DNA from: Rhodocyclaceae bacterium
GTDB lineage: Bacteria > Pseudomonadota > Gammaproteobacteria > Burkholderiales > Rhodocyclaceae
Direction of reading: 5' to 3'
DNA length: 43,804 nt
Assembly: GCA_018262775.1 (NCBI GenBank)
Contig: JADFDU010000018.1
Location: 1 to 43,804 of the forward strand
Each line of letters begins with the position of its first letter. Positions within the stretch are counted from its first letter, which is position 1. A model generated the notes under the pieces. The model ran no database searches, was not told where the DNA came from, and saw only the letters and a program-made list of their open reading frames with translations. Of this stretch, positions 1 through 8,520 are shown piece after piece. The translations under genes and the position numbers were made by a program.

Positions 1-66
1 TTCGCCGCTTAAGCCAATAGTCTCGATAACCTGGGCGGCACTAACTTTTTTTGCAGGATTTAGCAT

Positions 67-627
67 ATGAAACTGGCACAGGAACTCCGCGTAGGCAACG
101 TCATCATGATCGGCAAGGATCCGATGGTCGTGCAGAAGGCCGAGTACAACAAGTCCGGCCGCAATTCCGCCGTCGTCAAGATGAAATTCAAGAATCTGCT
201 CACCGACTCCCCGAGCGAGAGTATCTACAAGGCCGACGACAAGTTCGAGATCGTCCAGCTCGAGCGCAGGGAAGTGACCTATTCTTACTTCGCTGACCCC
301 ATGTACGTCTTCATGGATGCCGAGTACAACCAGTCCGAGGTGGAGAAGGAGAGCATGGGCGAAGCGGTCAACTACATCGAGGATGGCATGGCCTGCGAGG
401 TGGTGTTCTACAACGGCAAGGCAATTTCCGTCGAGTTGCCCAACAGCGTCGTGCGCGAGATCATCTACACTGAGCCGGCGGTGCGTGGCGACACCTCGGG
501 CAAGGTGCTCAAGCCGGCCAAGATCGCCACCGGCTATGAGGTGCCCGTACCGCTCTTCTGCGAAATCGGCGACAAGATCGAAATCGATACCCGCACCGGC
601 GAGTACCGCAACCGCGTCAAGGGCTGA
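67..627 (+). CDS. efp: Elongation factor P (arginine-32 type)
   Basis: EF-P binds between the P and E sites of stalled ribosomes and helps peptide bond formation at polyproline stretches. The 186-residue length and three-domain layout fit the family: an N-terminal KOW-like domain (1-65) and two OB domains, ending in the conserved segment [12 protein letters not shown]. The tip of the first domain reads [11 protein letters not shown] with Arg32 where E. coli has a modified lysine. By family knowledge this is the form rhamnosylated by EarP, which is usually encoded beside efp; here it would lie left of the window. The ATG follows GCAGGA at a good distance. It ends in a bidirectional terminator and is convergent with the next gene. 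Identification is secure; the modification is inferred. Confidence 0.97.
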   Translation: MKLAQELRVGNVIMIGKDPMVVQKAEYNKSGRNSAVVKMKFKNLLTDSPSESIYKADDKFEIVQLERREVTYSYFADPMYVFMDAEYNQSEVEKESMGEAVNYIEDGMACEVVFYNGKAISVELPNSVVREIIYTEPAVRGDTSGKVLKPAKIATGYEVPVPLFCEIGDKIEIDTRTGEYRNRVKG

Positions 628-646
628 TTGGTCCTGGCGCCCCATG

Positions 647-675
647 AAAATAGCCACCCGCGGGTGGCTATTTTT
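647..675. terminator. Bidirectional rho-independent terminator
   Basis: A perfect 14-base inverted repeat (TAGCCACCCG against CGGGTGGCTA, flanked by A and T runs) lies between the convergent efp and the small secreted-protein gene. It carries a T tract on either strand, so it can end both transcripts. Confidence 0.9.
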
Positions 676-693
676 ACGAGTGAAGCCGTCGCG

Positions 694-1002
694 TCAGCGC
701 CAGACTTCCTTGCACTGGGCTATTTCGGTATCGGTCATTACCGGCTTGATGACGCACAGGCGTGCGCGCTCCTGACGCAACCGCTCCTCTTCCCTTGCCT
801 TTTCCAGTCGGGCAAGGCGCTTGGCTTCGGCTTTCTCTGCGTCGCTTGGCGGCTCCTTGCTGCGCATTTGCTCAACAGGCGCGGTGTCAGTTGAAGCTCT
901 CTCCGCAGAAGCATTGCCGTCACCGGTTTGAGCACTGCTGTCAGTCGGCAGAAAAGCCACGAGAGCCGCTACGAGAAAAGTCATGGTGAGAGCAGGGCGC
1001 AT
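694..1002 (-). CDS. Small secreted hypothetical protein with charged helix
   Basis: A 102-residue protein of unknown function. Residues 1-25 form a signal peptide (hydrophobic TFLVAALVAFL, then a likely cleavage at SSA-QT). After a Ser/Thr/Ala-rich linker there is a strongly charged helical stretch (about 52-84, rich in Glu, Lys, Arg and Ala), and a C-terminal tail with two cysteines that could form a disulfide. I chose the ATG at 1002 because GGAG lies eight bases upstream and the signal peptide starts there; a longer reading frame to 1071 would run into the ssrA terminator. It is downstream of ssrA on the same strand but separated from it by a terminator. I recognise no family. Confidence 0.6.
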   Translation of the reverse strand: MRPALTMTFLVAALVAFLPTDSSAQTGDGNASAERASTDTAPVEQMRSKEPPSDAEKAEAKRLARLEKAREEERLRQERARLCVIKPVMTDTEIAQCKEVWR

Positions 1003-1049
1003 TGTATTGTCTCCGGTGCGAAATCTGGAAAGCGAAGAGTACTCCGGCA

Positions 1050-1084
1050 AAAAACAAAACGCCACCCGCATTGGGTGGCGTTTT
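1050..1084 (-). terminator. ssrA rho-independent terminator
   Basis: The stem AAAACGCCACCC/GGGTGGCGTTTT (1057-1068 with 1073-1084) has a four-base loop and is followed on the minus strand by a T-rich run. It begins four bases past the CCA end of the tmRNA gene. Confidence 0.88.
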
Positions 1085-1087
1085 ACT

Positions 1088-1448
1088 TGGTGGAGGCGGC
1101 GGGAATCGAACCCGCGTCCGCAAGCCCTCTACAGGCAGTACTACATGCTTAGCCTGGTTGTTTGATTTAACCCGTCATCCGCCAACCGGCAGGCTGATGC
1201 AAGGCGATCCGCTAATTTTTCGTGATCATCCACGCGGCGGAGACGATCCTTAGCTGATGTGAATGACTCTGCTGCCGCTTGCGCGACCCGGCCCATCAGC
1301 AAACCGGTGCAGAGCTAGCCGGTATTAAGCGGCTAGAGCGAAACGCTCGTCGTTGGCGTTTACAGATTTCCAGATGGATTTGCGAGGTAACTGGGCCTCG
1401 GCATGCACTACACAGCTTCGTAACCCACGTCGAAGCCAGGTCGCCCCC
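1088..1448 (-). ncRNA. ssrA: tmRNA (transfer-messenger RNA)
   Basis: tmRNA rescues stalled ribosomes and tags the broken protein for degradation. The 3' end (minus strand) is a tRNA-like T arm with GGTTCGATTCC and an encoded CCA at 1088. The 5' end GGGGGCG pairs over seven bases with CGCCTCC next to ACCA, which fixes the 5' end at 1448 and gives 361 nt. The 5' D-like part has CTGGCTTCGACGTGGGTTACG. The resume codon and tag are at 1357-1325. The gene is one piece (not permuted). All of this is visible in the sequence; the only uncertain point is a base or two at the 5' end. Confidence 0.97.
1325..1357 (-). other. tmRNA proteolysis tag reading frame (ANDERFALAA)
   Basis: GCC AAC GAC GAG CGT TTC GCT CTA GCC GCT TAA encodes ANDERFALAA. 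The C-terminal LAA is the degron recognised by ClpXP-type proteases. This tag is the form I know from betaproteobacteria and supports the taxonomic reading of the window. Confidence 0.95.
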
Positions 1449-1533
1449 GGATTCGGTGTGATACACAACTACTGTTCTAAAGACAGACGGATCAAGCCGA
1501 AGTTCCCGAACAGCATTTGCATTCTATCACGCA

Positions 1534-2187
1534 CTATCGGAGCAGCCCGGTGATGGCTGTGGGGGACCGGACGATGGCGTCGGCGCCCCACTCCGCAACA
1601 GGAAGGTCGTCGCCCAGATAGCCCCAGGCGGCGGCAACGGCGCCCATGCCGGCAGCATGGGCGGCCTGCATGTCGCGCAAATCGTCACCGACATACAGGC
1701 ACCGGGTGGGGGCAGCGCCGGCAATGATGCTGGCGAGCAACAAGGGGTCGGGCGCCGGCTTTGGACGCGATGAGGAATCGCCACTGACGATGCAGACTGC
1801 GCGATGGGTCAGACCCAGAGCTGCCATCAGTGGCAGGGTGTAGCGGCTGGGCTTGTTGGTGACAACGCCCCATTTGATGCCGTCTGCTTCGAGCCTTTCC
1901 AGCAACTCCGTAATGCCGTCGAAGAGGCGGGTGGCAACGCAAAGCGAATTGCCGTAGTAGGCGAGAAAGCGCTGGTGGAGTTCGGTGTAAATATCGTCCC
2001 CCGGTACAAGCCCGAAGCCGATGCCGAGCAGTCCGCGCACCCCCTTGGAGACATGCGGGCGGATGGTTTCCGGTGGCAGCGGGGCTAGTTGGGCTTCGGT
2101 GCGCAGGCGATTGAGCACTCCGCCAAGGTCGGCGGCGGTGTCGGCCAGCGTGCCGTCGAGGTCGAACAGGACGGCGTCAATCGTCAC
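1534..2187 (-). CDS. gph: HAD phosphatase, Gph/MupP type
   Basis: A 217-residue HAD-superfamily phosphatase. Motif I is FDLDGT with nucleophile Asp9 and Asp11, motif II the Thr of VVTNKPSRY, motif III Lys in RPKPAP, motif [11 protein letters not shown]. The alpha-helical cap between motifs I and II fits phosphoglycolate phosphatase (Gph), which clears 2-phosphoglycolate. However, it overlaps the end of ubiG by 11 bases, and the homologue in the same place in Pseudomonas (ubiG-mupP) is the N-acetylmuramic acid 6-phosphate phosphatase MupP of cell wall recycling. Sequence alone does not separate the two for me. It is the last gene of a minus-strand transcript that ends towards ssrA; I see no clear terminator before 1448. 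Confidence 0.9.
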   Translation of the reverse strand: MTIDAVLFDLDGTLADTAADLGGVLNRLRTEAQLAPLPPETIRPHVSKGVRGLLGIGFGLVPGDDIYTELHQRFLAYYGNSLCVATRLFDGITELLERLEADGIKWGVVTNKPSRYTLPLMAALGLTHRAVCIVSGDSSSRPKPAPDPLLLASIIAGAAPTRCLYVGDDLRDMQAAHAAGMGAVAAAWGYLGDDLPVAEWGADAIVRSPTAITGLLR

Positions 2188-2890
2188 GCCGTGTGGACAT
2201 CAGGAAATTGACGTCGGTGTCCGCGCCGAGCGCATAGGTTTTGCTGAAGGGGTTGTAGGTCATGCCGATGACCTCGCTTACCGCCAGGTCGGCTTCGCGG
2301 CAGTAACGGGCAAGCTCGGCCGGGCGGATGAATTTTGCATAGTCGTGCGTGCCGCGCGGCAGCAGGTTCAGCACGTATTCGGCACCGATCACGGCGAAGA
2401 GATAGGATTTCGGATTGCGGTTGATGGTGGAGAAGAAAACCTGCCCGCCCGGACGTACGAGCCGCGCGCAGGCGCTTACCGTGCTTGCGGGATCGGGTAC
2501 GTGTTCGAGCATCTCGAGGCAGGTGACGATGTCGAATGCGCCTGGCATTTCGGTGGCCAGGTCCTCGGCCGAGATATTGCGGTAGAGGGCTTTCTGCCCG
2601 GTTTCGAGCAGATGCAGCCTGGCGACGGAGAGCGCCTTGTCGGAGAGGTCAATGCCGGTGACTCCGGCACCGCGCGTCGCCATCGACTCGGCGAGGATGC
2701 CGCCGCCACAGCCGACATCGAGCACTTTTTTTCCTGCAAGACCGGCAGCCTGGTCGATCCAGTCCAGGCGCAGGGGGTTGATGTCGTGCAGTGGTTTGAA
2801 CTCCGATTCCGGATCCCACCAGCGGTGGGCCAGTTCGCTGAACTTGTCGAGTTCAGCCTGGTCGGCATTGCGTTTTGCGGCTTCGCTCAT
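2177..2890 (-). CDS. ubiG: UbiG O-methyltransferase of ubiquinone synthesis
   Basis: UbiG carries out both O-methylation steps of ubiquinone synthesis using S-adenosylmethionine, in a peripheral membrane complex. The 237-residue length fits. Visible features are the N-terminal [20 protein letters not shown] (about 22-41), typical of UbiG; SAM motif [10 protein letters not shown] at 56-64; and [11 protein letters not shown] with the post-I region. The start at 2890 is the first ATG that gives the family N-terminus [10 protein letters not shown]; a longer in-frame extension to 3208 runs through a terminator and the OmpA gene and is rejected. It shares 11 bases with the phosphatase gene, so the two are translationally coupled. 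It starts 18 bases after the terminator of the upstream ompA gene. Confidence 0.96.
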   Translation of the reverse strand: MSEAAKRNADQAELDKFSELAHRWWDPESEFKPLHDINPLRLDWIDQAAGLAGKKVLDVGCGGGILAESMATRGAGVTGIDLSDKALSVARLHLLETGQKALYRNISAEDLATEMPGAFDIVTCLEMLEHVPDPASTVSACARLVRPGGQVFFSTINRNPKSYLFAVIGAEYVLNLLPRGTHDYAKFIRPAELARYCREADLAVSEVIGMTYNPFSKTYALGADTDVNFLMSTRRDD

Positions 2891-2907
2891 TGTCTTGCTT
2901 GCCTGAA

Positions 2908-2937
2908 TAAAAAAAGCCCTGCTTGCGCAGGGCTTTT
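2908..2937 (-). terminator. Terminator between ompA-like gene and ubiG
   Basis: The stem AAAAGCCCTGC/GCAGGGCTTTT has a four-base loop and a run of seven T on the minus strand. It ends the OmpA transcript at 2955 but lies just upstream of ubiG, so ubiG needs read-through or its own promoter inside the upstream gene. Confidence 0.88.
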
Positions 2938-2954
2938 GACGGTGAAACGCCGGA

Positions 2955-3596
2955 TTACTTGGTGCCAATGACCTCGATCTCCACGCGGCGATCGGGCTGC
3001 AGGCACTCGATGAGTTTCTTCGACTTATTGTCGCTCTTGCCGCACTTGTCACCGGTGACGGGCTGCTTCTCGCCCTTGCCTTCGGTGTAGACGCGGTTGG
3101 CTTCGACGCCTTTGCCGACCAGATAGGCTTTGACGGCTTCGGCGCGTTTCTCGGACAGTTTCTGGTTGTACTTGTCGGAACCGATGCGGTCGGTGTGGCC
3201 GACGGCAATGATGACTTCCAGCTTTATGCCTTTCAGCTTGCCGGTGACATCGTCCAGTTTGGCCTTGCCTTCGGAGCGCAGGACAGCCTTGTCGAAGTCG
3301 AAAAGTGCATCGGCGGCGAGCGTCACCTTCTCGGCGGCGGGTTTCGGTGTTGCCCCAGCAGGTGCCGCAGGCTTGGCCATAGCCTCGGGCTTCTTCACCA
3401 GATCGGGATCGCATTCGGCGAGGGCCATGGCGGGCGTCCAGCGGGTGGTCTTCCAGCACTGACCGAAACCGTTCTTGGCGACGACGCCACGCGTGTCGAA
3501 CAGGTGACCGTCGTTATTCGGCACTTGAGCGAGCGCGACGGATGCGCTCAATCCAAGGGTCGCCAGCAGCGTGATTTTCAAAATTTGTTTGTTCAT
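2955..3596 (-). CDS. OmpA-like outer membrane/peptidoglycan-binding protein (copy 1)
   Basis: A 213-residue secreted protein: signal peptide 1-22 ([18 protein letters not shown]), then a short conserved N-terminal module ([13 protein letters not shown] through [11 protein letters not shown]) with two cysteines, an Ala/Pro/Lys linker, and an OmpA C-terminal domain. In that domain GHTDRIG and [12 protein letters not shown] keep the Asp and Arg that bind diaminopimelate in peptidoglycan. No beta-barrel is present, so it is probably anchored by the N-terminal module or is periplasmic. The ATG at 3596 has GAGGGG four bases upstream. A close paralogue lies at 5076-5735. Two cysteines late in the OmpA domain (TGDKC and LIEC) may form a disulfide. 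Confidence 0.92.
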   Translation of the reverse strand: MNKQILKITLLATLGLSASVALAQVPNNDGHLFDTRGVVAKNGFGQCWKTTRWTPAMALAECDPDLVKKPEAMAKPAAPAGATPKPAAEKVTLAADALFDFDKAVLRSEGKAKLDDVTGKLKGIKLEVIIAVGHTDRIGSDKYNQKLSEKRAEAVKAYLVGKGVEANRVYTEGKGEKQPVTGDKCGKSDNKSKKLIECLQPDRRVEIEVIGTK

Positions 3597-3706
3597 GTTT
3601 CCCCTCGTTTCTGTGCGGAATGGAATGAATTGGCGGCTCAATGATAATGCAGTTATTAAAAACACGCTCGTTTCAGTAGGCCTTAAGAACCATAGGGCCT
3701 GCCAGT

Positions 3707-5023
3707 TCAAGCGGTTAGCCTATTCTGCCATAAATTGACGGCGTCAAGCAATTGGTCCGTGTCGCATCCTTGCAACACCCCGTTCTCGACCCGAGGCATG
3801 CCATTCACCCAGACGTGGCTGACATGCTCCCTGCCAGCGGCATATACCAGGTGGGAGGCGGGATCAAAGCAGGGACGGGTTTCAAACGGGTCGAGGCGGA
3901 TGGCGCACAGGTCGGCCGCCTTGCCGGGCTCGATCGAGCCGATCCGGTCTTCCAGGCCCAGAGCGGCGGCGCCGTTCAAAGTGGCCATGCGCAGCAGCTC
4001 GTGGGCGTTGAGCGCGGTAGCGTCGCCTGACGTGACTTTGGCCAGCAACCCGGCGTGGCGCATTTCCTGGAACAGGTCGAGGCGGTTGTTGCTGGCCGCG
4101 CCGTCGCTGCCAAGGCCAAGGCGAACGCCACTTTTTGCAAGCTGGACAATCTGCGCTGCGCCGCTGGCGAGTTTCATATTGGAAGTGGGGCAATGCGCTA
4201 TCGCGCAGCCGTTTTCTGCCAGCAGCGCAATTTCCCGCTCGTCCAGATGCACGGCATGCACGCCGATCAGCCCGGGGCCGAGCAGGCCTAAGCGCTGCAG
4301 GCGCTCGAGCGGACGCATGCCGTGCCGGGTCAGGCTTTGCGCGATTTCATCCTGCGTCTCGTGAATATGGATGTGAATCGGCAAATCGAGTTGGGCGGAC
4401 AGGGTGGCGACGCGCTCGAAAGTCTTGTCCGCCACGGTATAGGGTGCATGCGGCGCCAGGCAGAAAGACAGCAGTGGATCATCGCGTAGACGGTCGCGCA
4501 GGGCCAGTCCCTTGCTGAGGTAGTCATCGGCGTCAGCGGCGTAGGCGGTGGGGAATTCGATGACGATGATGCCGAGCACGGCGCGCATGCCGAGGCTCTG
4601 TGTCGCTTCTGCCGCCGCCTCGGGGAAAAAGTACATGTCGTTGAAGCAGGTGATGCCACCGCGCAGCATCTCGGCGCAGGCGAGTAGCGTACCGTCGCGC
4701 ACAAACGCGGCCGAGACATGCTTGGCCTCGGCAGGCCAGATGCGCGTCTTCAGCCAATCCATCAACGGCAGGTCGTCGGCAATGCCCCTCAGCAGCGCCA
4801 TGGCAGCATGGGTGTGCAGGTTGATCAGGCCGGGAATCAGCACATGCTCCGGCAGGGTGACCTTGCGGGCTGGCAGATAACGACCGAGGGCGTCTCGAGC
4901 AGGGAGGACGTCGACGATCTTGCCGGCGGAAACGGCGACGGCGTAGCCGTCGAGCACCACACCTTGCGGTTCGACCGGTATGAGCCAACGCGGCTCGATC
5001 AGCAGGTCTATCGATTGGGACAT
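3707..5023 (-). CDS. mtaD: 5'-methylthioadenosine/S-adenosylhomocysteine deaminase
   Basis: An amidohydrolase-superfamily cytosolic enzyme of 438 residues. The metal site is visible: HTH at 70-72, the His cluster HIHIHE at 217-222, GVHAVH at 254-259, and Asp307 in GSDGAASNN. This arrangement is that of the TRZ/ATZ family; members beside ubiG are annotated as methylthioadenosine or S-adenosylhomocysteine deaminases, which fits a need to clear the by-product of UbiG (inference). Older names such as N-ethylammeline chlorohydrolase are family labels only. Its start codon is four bases past the T run of the previous gene's terminator, and its best Shine-Dalgarno-like GGGG is inside the terminator stem, which is unusual. 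Confidence 0.88.
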   Translation of the reverse strand: MSQSIDLLIEPRWLIPVEPQGVVLDGYAVAVSAGKIVDVLPARDALGRYLPARKVTLPEHVLIPGLINLHTHAAMALLRGIADDLPLMDWLKTRIWPAEAKHVSAAFVRDGTLLACAEMLRGGITCFNDMYFFPEAAAEATQSLGMRAVLGIIVIEFPTAYAADADDYLSKGLALRDRLRDDPLLSFCLAPHAPYTVADKTFERVATLSAQLDLPIHIHIHETQDEIAQSLTRHGMRPLERLQRLGLLGPGLIGVHAVHLDEREIALLAENGCAIAHCPTSNMKLASGAAQIVQLAKSGVRLGLGSDGAASNNRLDLFQEMRHAGLLAKVTSGDATALNAHELLRMATLNGAAALGLEDRIGSIEPGKAADLCAIRLDPFETRPCFDPASHLVYAAGREHVSHVWVNGMPRVENGVLQGCDTDQLLDAVNLWQNRLTA

Positions 5024-5027
5024 GCGT

Positions 5028-5060
5028 AAAAAAACCCCGCCGATGACGGGCGGGGTTTTT
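5028..5060 (-). terminator. Terminator between ompA-like copy 2 and mtaD
   Basis: The stem CCCCGCC/GGCGGGG, flanked by A and T runs, has seven T on the minus strand. The T run ends four bases before the mtaD start codon. Confidence 0.88.
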
Positions 5061-5075
5061 CGCTAGCGGACAGCC

Positions 5076-5735
5076 TTATTTTGCCGGGCCCTGCACTTCG
5101 ACGACAACGCGGCGGTTTGGCGCCAGGCACTCGATAAGCTTCTTGCGCGGTAGCTTGTCGTCGCATTTTACGCCAGGTACGGCCTGCGTCTTGCCGGCGC
5201 CCATGGTTTCAAACGAGTCGGCCTTGGCTCCCTTGCTGTCGAGATAGGCCTTGACGGCTTCGGCGCGCTTTTCGGAGAGCTTCTGGTTGGTGTCGTGGCC
5301 ACCGATGCGGTCGGTATGGCCGGTGATCAGTATCAACTTGACGCTCGCGCAACTGCCCAGCTTGGCAAGCACGTTCTTGTCAAGTTGATCCTTGCCGGCG
5401 GCATTCAGATCCGCCTTGCTGAAGGCGAAGGTGGCGTCGTTCTGCAGAGAATAGGTGAAGTTGCACATTTTCGGCTTCGCCGGTGCTGCCGGCGCAGCAG
5501 CAGGCGCGGGTTTGGGCGGTTCGGGTTTCTTCACCAGATCGGGATCGCACTCGGCGAGGGCCATGGCGGGCGTCCAGCGGGTAGTCTTCCAGCACAGGCC
5601 GAAGCCGCTCTTGGCAACGACGCCGCGCGTGTCGAAAAGATGGCCGTCGTTGTTCGGTACCTGCGCGCCAACGACCGTGACGGTCAGGCCAAGGGCGGCA
5701 GTGAGAATGGATTGGGTAAGAAATCTGTTTTTCAA
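5076..5735 (-). CDS. OmpA-like outer membrane/peptidoglycan-binding protein (copy 2)
   Basis: A 219-residue paralogue of the protein at 2955-3596. It has a signal peptide (KNRFLTQSILTAALGL, cleavage near VVGA-Q), the same N-terminal module [13 protein letters not shown] to DPDLVKKPE, an Ala/Pro linker, and an OmpA domain with GHTDRIGG and [12 protein letters not shown]. The TTG at 5735 is chosen as start because GGAGG lies eight bases upstream and the product then aligns with the paralogue; an ATG at 5756 lacks a ribosome site and would add seven residues. The N-terminal half is nearly identical in DNA to copy 1, whereas the C-terminal half has diverged strongly. Confidence 0.9.
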   Translation of the reverse strand: MKNRFLTQSILTAALGLTVTVVGAQVPNNDGHLFDTRGVVAKSGFGLCWKTTRWTPAMALAECDPDLVKKPEPPKPAPAAAPAAPAKPKMCNFTYSLQNDATFAFSKADLNAAGKDQLDKNVLAKLGSCASVKLILITGHTDRIGGHDTNQKLSEKRAEAVKAYLDSKGAKADSFETMGAGKTQAVPGVKCDDKLPRKKLIECLAPNRRVVVEVQGPAK

Positions 5736-5911
5736 GGTGACATCCTCCACTGGCATGAGTGATTGTTCTGGTTATCCGGCGAAGCGGCGTGCCGGTTGCA
5801 GCGTTCAACGGGATAATTTAAGCACAAAAACCAGGGGCCTACAACCTGTTGTCGGGATGACAATTACCTGTGCCGGTTTGGCTGGGAAGACTGCTTTCGA
5901 CTGGGGCAGCA

Positions 5912-5920
5912 TGCTAAACT
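5912..5920 (+). promoter_or_regulatory. Candidate extended -10 promoter of gyrA
   Basis: TGCTAAACT, an extended -10 element (TG-n-TAAACT), lies 48 bases before the gyrA start. The same TGCTAAACTT, with CGACT nine bases upstream, occurs before msbA. No good -35 box is visible. The rest of 5757-5968 holds no gene. Confidence 0.4.
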
Positions 5921-5968
5921 TACGCCTTTTTGGTGGGTGCTTCAGCCCAGCCTCGGATCCCCTGCTCG

Positions 5969-8512
5969 ATGACCACTCAATTCGCCAAAGAAACCCTCCC
6001 GGTCAGCCTCGAAGAGGAGATGCGGCACTCTTATCTCGACTACGCCATGAGCGTGATCAAGGGCCGCGCGCTACCCGACGTGCGCGACGGTCTCAAACCC
6101 GTGCATCGGCGCGTGCTGTTTGCCATGCACGAGTTGTCCAACGACTGGAACAAGGCTTACAAGAAATCTGCCCGCATCGTCGGCGACGTCATCGGTAAAT
6201 ACCATCCGCACGGCGACACGGCGGTCTACGACACCATCGTCCGCATGGCGCAAAATTTCAGCCTGCGCTACATGCTGGTGGATGGCCAAGGCAACTTCGG
6301 CTCGGTCGACGGCGACAATGCCGCCGCCATGCGCTATACGGAAATCCGCATGGCGCGCATCGGCCATGAGCTGCTCGCCGACATCGACAAGGAGACGGTC
6401 GATTTCGGGCCGAACTACGACGGCTCGGAACGCGAGCCGCTGATCCTGCCGGCGAAGATCCCCAATCTGCTCATCAACGGCAGCTCGGGCATCGCCGTCG
6501 GCATGGCGACGAACATTCCGCCGCATAACCTGAATGAGGTGGTGGCTGGCTGCCTGGCGCTGCTGGAAAACCCCGGGTTGTCCATCGAGGACCTGATGGG
6601 GATTATTCCGGCACCGGATTTCCCCACGGCGGGCATCATCTACGGCACCACCGGGGTGCGCGAGGGCTACCTGACCGGCCGTGGCCGCATCGTGATGCGG
6701 GCGCGCACGCACTTCGAGGATATGGAGAAGGGCAACCGCCAGGCCATCATCGTCGATGAACTGCCATACCAGGTCAACAAAAAATCGTTGCTGGAGCGTA
6801 TCGCCGAACTGGTCAACGAGAAGAAACTAGAGGGGATTTCCCACATTCAGGACGAGTCCGACAAGTCCGGCATGCGCGTGGTGATCGAGTTAAAGCGCGG
6901 CGAGGTGCCGGAGGTCGTGCTCAACAACCTGTACAAGATGACGCAGTTGCAGGACACCTTCGGTGTGAACATGGTGGCCCTGGTCGACGGCGGGCCGCGC
7001 CTGCTCAACCTTAAGGAAATGCTCACGGCTTTCCTTGCCCATCGCCGCGAGGTGGTGACGCGGCGCAACGTGTTCGAGTTGCGCAAGGCACGCGAGCGGG
7101 GCCACATCCTTGAGGGTCTGGCCGTGGCTTTGTCCAATGTCGATGAGATCATTGCCCTCATCAAGGCGGCGCCGACGCCGCCGGAGGCGAAACGGGAGCT
7201 GATGTCGCGCACCTGGCGCTCGTCCTTGGTCGAGCAGATGCTGGCCCGCGCCAATGCGCAAGCCTCGCGGCCGGACGGACTGGCGCCGGAATTCGGAATG
7301 TTCGAACAAGGTTACAGGCTGTCGGACGCCCAGACGCAGGCCATCCTGGAACTGCGCCTGCAACGCCTGACCGGGCTGGAGCAGGACAAGATCCTCTCCG
7401 AGTACCGCGAGGTGATGGAGCAGATTACCGACCTGCTTGATGTCCTTGCCCGCCCGGACCGCATTACCCGCATCATTGCCGACGAGTTGGGCACCATCCG
7501 GGAACAATTTGGCGATGCGCGACGCTCGGAGATCGTGCTGCATGCCGAGGATCTCTGCCTGGAAGATCTGATCACCCCGGCCGACGTCGTCGTCACGCTT
7601 TCGCATGGTGGCTACTTCAAGCGCCAGATGCTCGACGATTACCGCGCCCAGCGGCGGGGCGGCCGCGGCCGCCAGGCAACGGCGATGAAGGAGGACGACT
7701 TCGTCGATCACCTGTTCGTTGCCAACACGCACGACTACATCCTCTGCTTTTCCAACCGCGGCCGTGTCTACTGGCTGAAAGTATATGAGGTGCCAGAGGG
7801 TTCCTCGACCAGCCGCGGCAAGCCCATCGTCAACCTCTTTCCGCTTGTCGAAGGCGAGAAGATCACCGCGGTGCTGCCGGTGAAGGAATTCGACGAGGGG
7901 CATTATGTATTCATGGCGACGATGGGCGGGACGGTCAAGAAAACGCCGCTGTCGGCCTTCGCCAATCCGCGCAAGGCTGGCATCATTGCCGTTGCCCTTG
8001 ACGAGGGAGATCACCTGATCGGCGTGGCCATCACCGACGGCGGGTTCGATGTGATGCTGTTCTCCGACGCGGGCAAGGCGGTGCGCTTCGCCGAGGAAGA
8101 CGTGCGGCCCATGGGTCGCGAGGCGCGCGGTGTGCGCGGCATGCTGCTTGAGCCGGTGCAGAGTGTGATCTCGATGCTCGTTGCCAAGGGCGAGGAGCAG
8201 AGCGTGCTGACTGCAACGGAAAACGGCTTCGGCAAGCGCACGGCGATTGCCGAATATACCCGACATGGACGCGGCACCAAGGGCATGATTGCCATCCAGG
8301 CATCCGGCCGCAACGGCAAGCTGATCGGTGCAGTGCTGGTCAGCGACAGCGACGAACTGATGCTGATTTCCACCGGCGGCGTGCTGATCCGCACCCTGGT
8401 GAGGGATATCCGCGAAATGGGGCGCTCGACGCAGGGCGTTACCCTGATTTCTCTTGATGACGGCACCAGGCTGGCCGGCATCGAAAAGATCATTGAGACC
8501 GACGAGGAGTAA
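5969..8512 (+). CDS. gyrA: DNA gyrase subunit A
   Basis: The 847-residue breakage-reunion subunit of gyrase, which works with GyrB to introduce negative supercoils. Visible are the winged-helix core with the quinolone-resistance region [10 protein letters not shown] (Thr84 and Asp88, equal to E. coli 83 and 87), catalytic Tyr123 in AMRYTEIRM, and the GyrA box QRRGGRG that starts the C-terminal DNA-wrapping beta-pinwheel. Thr at the Ser83 position is wild type in several species, including Pseudomonas, so it does not by itself indicate resistance. The start ATG at 5969 gives [17 protein letters not shown], the usual N-terminus. It heads a plus-strand run of genes to ihfB and is followed by serC after eight bases. 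Confidence 0.98.
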   Translation: MTTQFAKETLPVSLEEEMRHSYLDYAMSVIKGRALPDVRDGLKPVHRRVLFAMHELSNDWNKAYKKSARIVGDVIGKYHPHGDTAVYDTIVRMAQNFSLRYMLVDGQGNFGSVDGDNAAAMRYTEIRMARIGHELLADIDKETVDFGPNYDGSEREPLILPAKIPNLLINGSSGIAVGMATNIPPHNLNEVVAGCLALLENPGLSIEDLMGIIPAPDFPTAGIIYGTTGVREGYLTGRGRIVMRARTHFEDMEKGNRQAIIVDELPYQVNKKSLLERIAELVNEKKLEGISHIQDESDKSGMRVVIELKRGEVPEVVLNNLYKMTQLQDTFGVNMVALVDGGPRLLNLKEMLTAFLAHRREVVTRRNVFELRKARERGHILEGLAVALSNVDEIIALIKAAPTPPEAKRELMSRTWRSSLVEQMLARANAQASRPDGLAPEFGMFEQGYRLSDAQTQAILELRLQRLTGLEQDKILSEYREVMEQITDLLDVLARPDRITRIIADELGTIREQFGDARRSEIVLHAEDLCLEDLITPADVVVTLSHGGYFKRQMLDDYRAQRRGGRGRQATAMKEDDFVDHLFVANTHDYILCFSNRGRVYWLKVYEVPEGSSTSRGKPIVNLFPLVEGEKITAVLPVKEFDEGHYVFMATMGGTVKKTPLSAFANPRKAGIIAVALDEGDHLIGVAITDGGFDVMLFSDAGKAVRFAEEDVRPMGREARGVRGMLLEPVQSVISMLVAKGEEQSVLTATENGFGKRTAIAEYTRHGRGTKGMIAIQASGRNGKLIGAVLVSDSDELMLISTGGVLIRTLVRDIREMGRSTQGVTLISLDDGTRLAGIEKIIETDEE

Positions 8513-8520
8513 ACACAGAA

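Noticed and set aside
685..707. GCCGT followed by CCAGACTT near the end of the small secreted-protein gene
   Set aside because: It needs a one-base insertion to match the motif, so it is probably chance.
2891..3208. N-terminal extension of UbiG
   Set aside because: It would cross a strong terminator and overlap the OmpA-like gene in another frame; the family N-terminus starts at 2890.
6200..6240. Quinolone resistance from Thr at GyrA position 84
   Set aside because: Thr is the wild-type residue at this position in several species.
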